A DNA stretch of 64,000 bases from positions 496,001-560,000 of the forward strand of contig JBEVXH010000001.1 of the NCBI GenBank assembly GCA_040506195.1. The letters are read 5' to 3'. Under the pieces are notes generated by a model. The model made no database searches. It was not told where the DNA came from and saw only the letters and a program-made list of their open reading frames with translations. The translations under genes and the position numbers were made by a program. Shown in pieces: positions 59,928 through 64,000 of this stretch (the first letter of the stretch is position 1; the number at the start of each line of letters is the position of its first letter). This stretch comes from Thiodiazotropha sp040506195. GTDB lineage: Bacteria > Pseudomonadota > Gammaproteobacteria > Chromatiales > Chromatiaceae.

Positions 59928-60404
59928 TCAATAGCGAAACGACTGCAGCACCTCATAGCCCAGTTCCGGCTTCCAGCCCCAGGAGTAGTTGCGCAGGTCA
60001 TAGAGCGCCGCCCGTTCCGCTTCGGCGGCCGAGCGCGGGCTGTAGCCGCAGCCGTAGCTGGTGCGGGTGCGCCCCGTCATTGTGGTATAGGTGGTCTTGA
60101 CTATGACCATGTGGGCATGGCGCAACCCGATAGCGGCCTGGGCGTGAACGTCCTGACCCTTCTTGCGGTAACCCTGTTCGATCAGCTTCTGCTTGGCCTT
60201 GCGGATGGCCGACTCGACGCTCTCGTCCGGAGCGGCCACCCATTCGATGGCCAGGGAGTCGCCGAGACGCTTCGCCACGGCACAGCCGGCGCCCGCCATG
60301 GCGCCGCCGGCCCAAACCAGCGTCATCAGTGTAAGCAGGAACAGGGTAAAAGCACTTCGTTCAACTGCCGGTCTGCATCGATTCCAGTGTTTCCCAACGC
60401 TCAT
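59928..60404 (-). CDS. Exported protein of unknown function
   Basis: The in-frame ATG at 60404 gives 158 residues: a basic N-terminal region, a hydrophobic segment (AFTLFLLTLMTLVWAGGAMA) that ends at a signal-peptidase-like AMA, then a mature domain of about 120 residues with two cysteines and repeated Y/A-rich segments (YTTMTGRTRTSYGCGYS). The first 44 nt lie inside the uup 3' end. A longer frame to 60557 is uup antisense-like sequence and is not credible. Function unknown. Confidence 0.55.
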   Translation of the reverse strand: MSVGKHWNRCRPAVERSAFTLFLLTLMTLVWAGGAMAGAGCAVAKRLGDSLAIEWVAAPDESVESAIRKAKQKLIEQGYRKKGQDVHAQAAIGLRHAHMVIVKTTYTTMTGRTRTSYGCGYSPRSAAEAERAALYDLRNYSWGWKPELGYEVLQSFRY

Positions 60405-62262
60405 AGGCCTGATCCAGTTCCAGTTGCACCGCGGACATCTGCTGCTGAAGCTCTGCGGCCAGTTCCCCCCGGGTGCGATAGAGGTCCGGATCGCCCAGCC
60501 TGGTCTGCAGCTCGTCGAGCCGCACTTCCAGCGCTTCGATCCTCTGAGGCAGCGCATCGAGCTCCCGCTGGTCTTTGTAACTCAGCTTCTCACTCTTCTT
60601 TTTCGGCCTCTCTGCAACAGACTTGACCCCGCTCCCGCCCTTTGGTTTCGACCCCGCCGGTTGCCTGGCCCGGGCATGGGCTTCCCAGTCACTGAAACCA
60701 CCGACATATTCCGCCACCCTGCCTTCACCTTCGAAGACCAGGCAGCTGGTCACCGCATTGTCCAGAAACTCCCGGTCGTGACTGACCAGCAGCAGGGTAC
60801 CCGGGTAGTCGGAGAGCAGCTCCTCAAGCAGCTCCAGCGTCTCCACATCCAGATCGTTGGTCGGCTCGTCGAGCACCAGCACATTGGCCGGCTTGGTAAA
60901 CAGCTTGGCCAGCAGCAGACGGTTGCGCTCGCCGCCGGAGAGCGCCTTCACCGGGCTTCTGGCGCGTTCCGGGGTAAACAGGAAATCCTGCAGGTAGCCG
61001 ATGATGTGCCTGCTTTTTCCGCCGACCTCCACCTTGTCGCTGCCGCCCCCCACATTGTCCTGTACCGAGCTTTCCTCATCGAGCTGACCGCGCAGCTGGT
61101 CGAAATAGGCCACCTGCAGCTGGGTGCCGAGTTTGATTCTGCCCGTATCGGGCCGCAGTTCGCCCAGCAGCAGGTTCAACAGGGTTGTCTTGCCGCAGCC
61201 GTTTGGACCGATGACGCCCACCCGGTCACCGCGCAGGATGGTGGTGGTGAGATCCCGCACCACCGGCTTCTCCTCCCAGGCGTAACCGATATCCTCGACC
61301 TCCACGACCAGCTTGCCTGAACGCTCTCCCGCATCGATCCGCATCTTTACCCTGCCCTGCCGGTCGCGCCGCTGCTGTCGCTCCTCGCGCATTGCCTTAA
61401 GCGCCCTGACCCGGCCCTCATTGCGGGTACGCCGCGCCTTGATGCCCTGACGAATCCAGATCTCTTCCTCGGCGAGCCGTTTGTCGAAACGCTGGTTGGC
61501 CTGTTCCTCCGCATTCAGCAGTTCCTGCTTGCGGCGCAAAAAATTGGCGTAGTCACCCGGCCAGTCGGTCAAGCTGCCGCGATCCAGTTCCAGAATCCGG
61601 GTGGCGATCCGCCGCAGGAAGGCCCGGTCATGGGTGACGAAGAGGATTGCACCCGGATAACCGAGCAGAAATTCCTCCATCCACCGGATGGCCTCGATAT
61701 CGAGGTGGTTGGTGGGTTCATCGAGGAGCAGCAACTCGGGTTCTAGCGCCAGGGCCTGCGCCAGCAAGACACGCCTCTTCAGACCTCCCGACAGCGCACT
61801 GAACTGCGTCTCCGCATCCAGACCGATTCTGGATATGACGGTCTCCACCCGTTGCTCCAGTTGCCAACCCTCAACGGCCTCGAGTTCATGCTGAGCCTTC
61901 GACAGCGATGACAACAGGCTGTCATCGCCCGTCTCCGCAAGCTGATGACTGATTCTGTGGTAAGCCTTTATCCTGTCGGCAAGCTGACCGACGCCGTCCG
62001 CCACCACTTCGAAGACACTCCCCTCGATCTCATCCGGTACTTCCTGGATCAGATGCGCAATCCTTGTCCCGCTGCTCACGACACGCTCCCCGTCGTCCGG
62101 CACGACACCACCCTGAATCACTCGCATCAGGGTTGACTTGCCGGCCCCGTTACGGCCGAGCAGCGCAATCCTCTCCCCCTTTTCGATGTTGAGATCGACA
62201 TCATCCAGTAACGGCCGATCGCCATAGCTGAGATGCAGCCTGCGCAAGGTGATCAGCGGCAT
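60361..62262 (-). CDS. uup: ABC-F family ATP-binding protein Uup
   Basis: A 633-residue soluble ABC-F protein with two nucleotide-binding domains. Walker A motifs are GRNGAGKSTLMRV and GPNGCGKTTLLNL; the signatures are LSGGLKRRVLLAQ and LSGGERNRLLLAK; Walker B are LLLLDEPTNHLD and VLVLDEPTNDLD. Between them lies the linker with the long basic helix, and the C-terminus has the coiled-coil region (RELDALPQRIEALEVRLDE, partly) that marks Uup. Uup acts at the ribosome and in DNA-transposon stability in E. coli. Confidence 0.93.
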   Translation of the reverse strand: MPLITLRRLHLSYGDRPLLDDVDLNIEKGERIALLGRNGAGKSTLMRVIQGGVVPDDGERVVSSGTRIAHLIQEVPDEIEGSVFEVVADGVGQLADRIKAYHRISHQLAETGDDSLLSSLSKAQHELEAVEGWQLEQRVETVISRIGLDAETQFSALSGGLKRRVLLAQALALEPELLLLDEPTNHLDIEAIRWMEEFLLGYPGAILFVTHDRAFLRRIATRILELDRGSLTDWPGDYANFLRRKQELLNAEEQANQRFDKRLAEEEIWIRQGIKARRTRNEGRVRALKAMREERQQRRDRQGRVKMRIDAGERSGKLVVEVEDIGYAWEEKPVVRDLTTTILRGDRVGVIGPNGCGKTTLLNLLLGELRPDTGRIKLGTQLQVAYFDQLRGQLDEESSVQDNVGGGSDKVEVGGKSRHIIGYLQDFLFTPERARSPVKALSGGERNRLLLAKLFTKPANVLVLDEPTNDLDVETLELLEELLSDYPGTLLLVSHDREFLDNAVTSCLVFEGEGRVAEYVGGFSDWEAHARARQPAGSKPKGGSGVKSVAERPKKKSEKLSYKDQRELDALPQRIEALEVRLDELQTRLGDPDLYRTRGELAAELQQQMSAVQLELDQAYERWETLESMQTGS

Positions 62263-62530
62263 CGAAATACCCGGGTGGAATCATTCATGACATCTCTCAG
62301 TTAAAAAGCTTTATCCTTGGACTGTTAACGCTGATCCAATCAGCTCTGCTGGTAAAAAATCAATCATTATGTGATTATCGCCATGTTAATTTATCGGTAG
62401 TTTTATTTATATCCTGCATCGTTACCAGGATGTGGAAAAACACCCATTCCAATCCAACAAGATCTGCATCATGGACGGGCTATCAAATCACTATTTGGGA
62501 CTCGGGCCAAGTAGCGGGAGACGATAACTT

Positions 62531-63880
62531 ATGAAGACCAAGATTCTGCTGAAAGAAGCAGATATGCCGACCCATTGGTATAACATCGTGGCTGATATGC
62601 CCAATCCACCGGCGCCGATCCTTGCCCCCGACGGCTCTCCGGTAACGCCGGATGCTCTCAGCGCAATCTTTCCTGACGCCATTATCGAACAGGAGGTGAG
62701 CGCGCAACGCTGGATCCCTATTCCCGATGAGGTCCGTGAAGTGCTGCGTCTGTGGCGGCCGTCCCCCCTCTATCGCGCCGAACGTTTGGAAATGGCGCTC
62801 AAGACTCCCGCCAAGATCTATTTCAAGAATGAAGCGGTCAGCCCGGCGGGATCGCACAAACCGAATACCGCGGTCGCGCAGGCCTATTACAACAAACTTC
62901 AGGGCATCAAACGACTCGCCACCGAAACGGGGGCGGGGCAGTGGGGCTGTTCCCTGGCCCTTGCCGGGCAACTGTTCGATTTGGAAGTCAGGGTCTATAT
63001 GGTCAAGGTCAGTTATCAGCAAAAACCCTATCGTCGCTCGATGATGGAGACATGGGGCGCCGAGGTCTTTCCGAGCCCGACCGACATGACCCAGTCGGGG
63101 CGCCATATCCTGCAACAGGATGCCGACTCTCCCGGGTCATTGGGTATCGCCATCTCCGAAGCCGTCGAGGAGGCTGCCGGCCGATCGGATACCAACTACG
63201 CCCTGGGTTCGGTGCTCAATCATGTGTTGCTGCACCAGACCATTATCGGCGAAGAGGCGAAAAAGCAGCTTGAGCTTGTGGGGGAATATCCCGATGCGAT
63301 CTACGCTCCCTGCGGAGGGGGCTCGAACTTCGGCGGGATCGCCTTCCCGTTCTTTGCCGACAAGGCGGCGGGCAAGGAGATCGATCTGGTCGCCGTTGAA
63401 CCGACCTCATGCCCGACACTGACCAAAGGCGTATACGCTTATGATTACGGCGATACGGAGGGCCTCACGCCCTTGACGAAGATGTATACGCTGGGCCACG
63501 ATTTCATGCCGCCCGGCATCCATGCCGGGGGGCTGCGCTATCACGGCGATTCGGCGCTCGTCAGTCAGCTCTACAACGAGGGGCTATTGAGCGCGGTGGC
63601 CATCCCCCAGCTGGAGACCTTTGAAGCCGGCGAACTGTTCGCCAAGACCCAGGGCATCATTCCCGCGCCGGAGTCCTGTCATGCGATTGCCGCCACCGTT
63701 CGGGAGGCGAAACGTTGCGCCGAAACGGGTGAGGCGAAAACCCTGCTCTTCAACCTGTCCGGTCATGGACATTTCGATATGAGTTCCTATGACCGCTACT
63801 TCAAAGGGGAACTGGAAGACTTCGACTACCCGGACGATGCGATTCAGGCATCACTCAGCCATTTGCCGAAGGTGGGTTGA
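62531..63880 (+). CDS. TrpB-like tryptophan synthase beta-type protein (TrpB2)
   Basis: A 449-residue PLP enzyme of the TrpB2 class, longer than canonical TrpB (about 400). PLP-binding is by the lysine in AGSHKPNTA; later blocks are GAGQWGCSLALAGQLF, APCGGGSNFGGIAFPF and the C-terminal LSGHGHFDM. Members make tryptophan from serine and indole, or act in a salvage role. No trpA gene adjoins, which is usual for TrpB2. Start MKTKILLKEADMPTHW at 62531. Confidence 0.92.
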   Translation: MKTKILLKEADMPTHWYNIVADMPNPPAPILAPDGSPVTPDALSAIFPDAIIEQEVSAQRWIPIPDEVREVLRLWRPSPLYRAERLEMALKTPAKIYFKNEAVSPAGSHKPNTAVAQAYYNKLQGIKRLATETGAGQWGCSLALAGQLFDLEVRVYMVKVSYQQKPYRRSMMETWGAEVFPSPTDMTQSGRHILQQDADSPGSLGIAISEAVEEAAGRSDTNYALGSVLNHVLLHQTIIGEEAKKQLELVGEYPDAIYAPCGGGSNFGGIAFPFFADKAAGKEIDLVAVEPTSCPTLTKGVYAYDYGDTEGLTPLTKMYTLGHDFMPPGIHAGGLRYHGDSALVSQLYNEGLLSAVAIPQLETFEAGELFAKTQGIIPAPESCHAIAATVREAKRCAETGEAKTLLFNLSGHGHFDMSSYDRYFKGELEDFDYPDDAIQASLSHLPKVG

Positions 63881-63897
63881 GCGGCGCTTGAGGGCCC

Positions 63898-63922
63898 GGG
63901 AGTCACGCCTGCTGTGACTCCC
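63898..63922. terminator. Hairpin between the TrpB-like gene and the right-edge gene
   Basis: A 9-bp perfect stem GGGAGTCAC/GTGACTCCC with a 7-nt loop overlaps the minus-strand stop codon. No T tract. Confidence 0.45.
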
Positions 63923-64000
63923 AGGCCATGCGTATCCGGTTCAGGTCGCGGCACGCCTGATCCCAGTTCAGATCGTCCCCGGAGTGCTGCAGCTTCTCGA
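63903..64000 (-). CDS. C-terminal fragment of an unidentified gene (partial)
   Basis: Minus strand from the right edge reads 32 codons ending at TGA 63903-63905: EKLQHSGDDLNWDQACRDL then NRIRMAWESQQA. It is uninterrupted and polar. It could be the end of a transposase or of an unrelated gene; the visible part is too short to decide. Confidence 0.4.
   Translation of the reverse strand, partial: EKLQHSGDDLNWDQACRDLNRIRMAWESQQA

Noticed and set aside
60405..60557. N-terminal extension of the exported protein into uup
   Set aside because: The extra residues are an out-of-frame reading of uup with no hydrophobic or family character, while the shorter form starts a normal signal peptide.
1..64000. 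CRISPR array
   Set aside because: No run of regularly spaced identical repeats was seen anywhere in the window.

Overview
The window is a chromosomal segment of a gammaproteobacterium. The gene order mraZ to lpxC, followed by a divergently oriented dciA and an M23 peptidase gene, is the Pseudomonas/Chromatiales arrangement. An octahaem cytochrome, a HybO-type uptake hydrogenase, several small c-type cytochromes and a PEP-CTERM protein suggest a redox-versatile, possibly sulfur-oxidising lineage. That last assignment is an inference from gene content; no taxonomic marker sequence such as 16S rRNA lies in the window.

Layout. (1) 1-20.0 kb: a complete division and cell wall (dcw) cluster on the minus strand: mraZ, rsmH, ftsL, ftsI, murE, murF, mraY, murD, ftsW, murG, murC, an extra 60-codon ORF, murB, ddlB, ftsQ, ftsA, ftsZ, lpxC. 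Most junctions overlap by a few bases. A readable sigma-70 promoter with MraZ boxes drives it, and a hairpin terminator follows lpxC. (2) 20.2-20.6 kb: the RNase P RNA gene with its own promoter. (3) 20.6-25.5 kb: small membrane and basic proteins, a GAF plus TIR-like protein, and an octahaem hydroxylamine-oxidoreductase-like cytochrome preceded by an FNR/DNR-type box. (4) 25.5-27.2 kb: a Fic-protein islet flanked by tRNA-derived direct repeats. (5) 27.15-27.9 kb: a tRNA operon Pro-Arg-His-Lys in which the tRNA-Arg(UCU) gene is split inside its anticodon by a 296-nt group I intron. (6) 28-30.3 kb: folD and cysS, convergent. (7) 30.6-37.3 kb: a sigma-54-type promoter and a Hyb-like [NiFe]-hydrogenase operon with maturation genes and a MITE-like insertion. 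It is followed on the other strand by a haem-binding chemoreceptor with a sigma-28-type promoter. (8) 39-45 kb: small cytochromes, two cyclophilins, lpxH, a ferritin-like protein and glycerate kinase. (9) 45-50 kb: a MotA/MotB-like ion-channel pair, two Slp lipoproteins, tsaB and a PEP-CTERM protein. (10) 50-64 kb: an RND permease, an RRM protein, a lipase, a GST, a flavin reductase, a Clp1-like kinase/RNase Z-like fusion, a methyltransferase, the ABC-F protein Uup, a TrpB-like protein and the end of an unidentified gene.

The most unusual items are the anticodon-splitting group I intron, the polynucleotide-kinase/RNase Z fusion, the GAF-TIR-like protein, the MotB-like protein whose peptidoglycan-binding domain is replaced by a coiled coil, the haem-binding chemoreceptor beside the hydrogenase, and a hydrogenase small subunit in which one expected proximal-cluster cysteine is proline. 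All function calls rest on reading the sequence and family knowledge; no database search was run.
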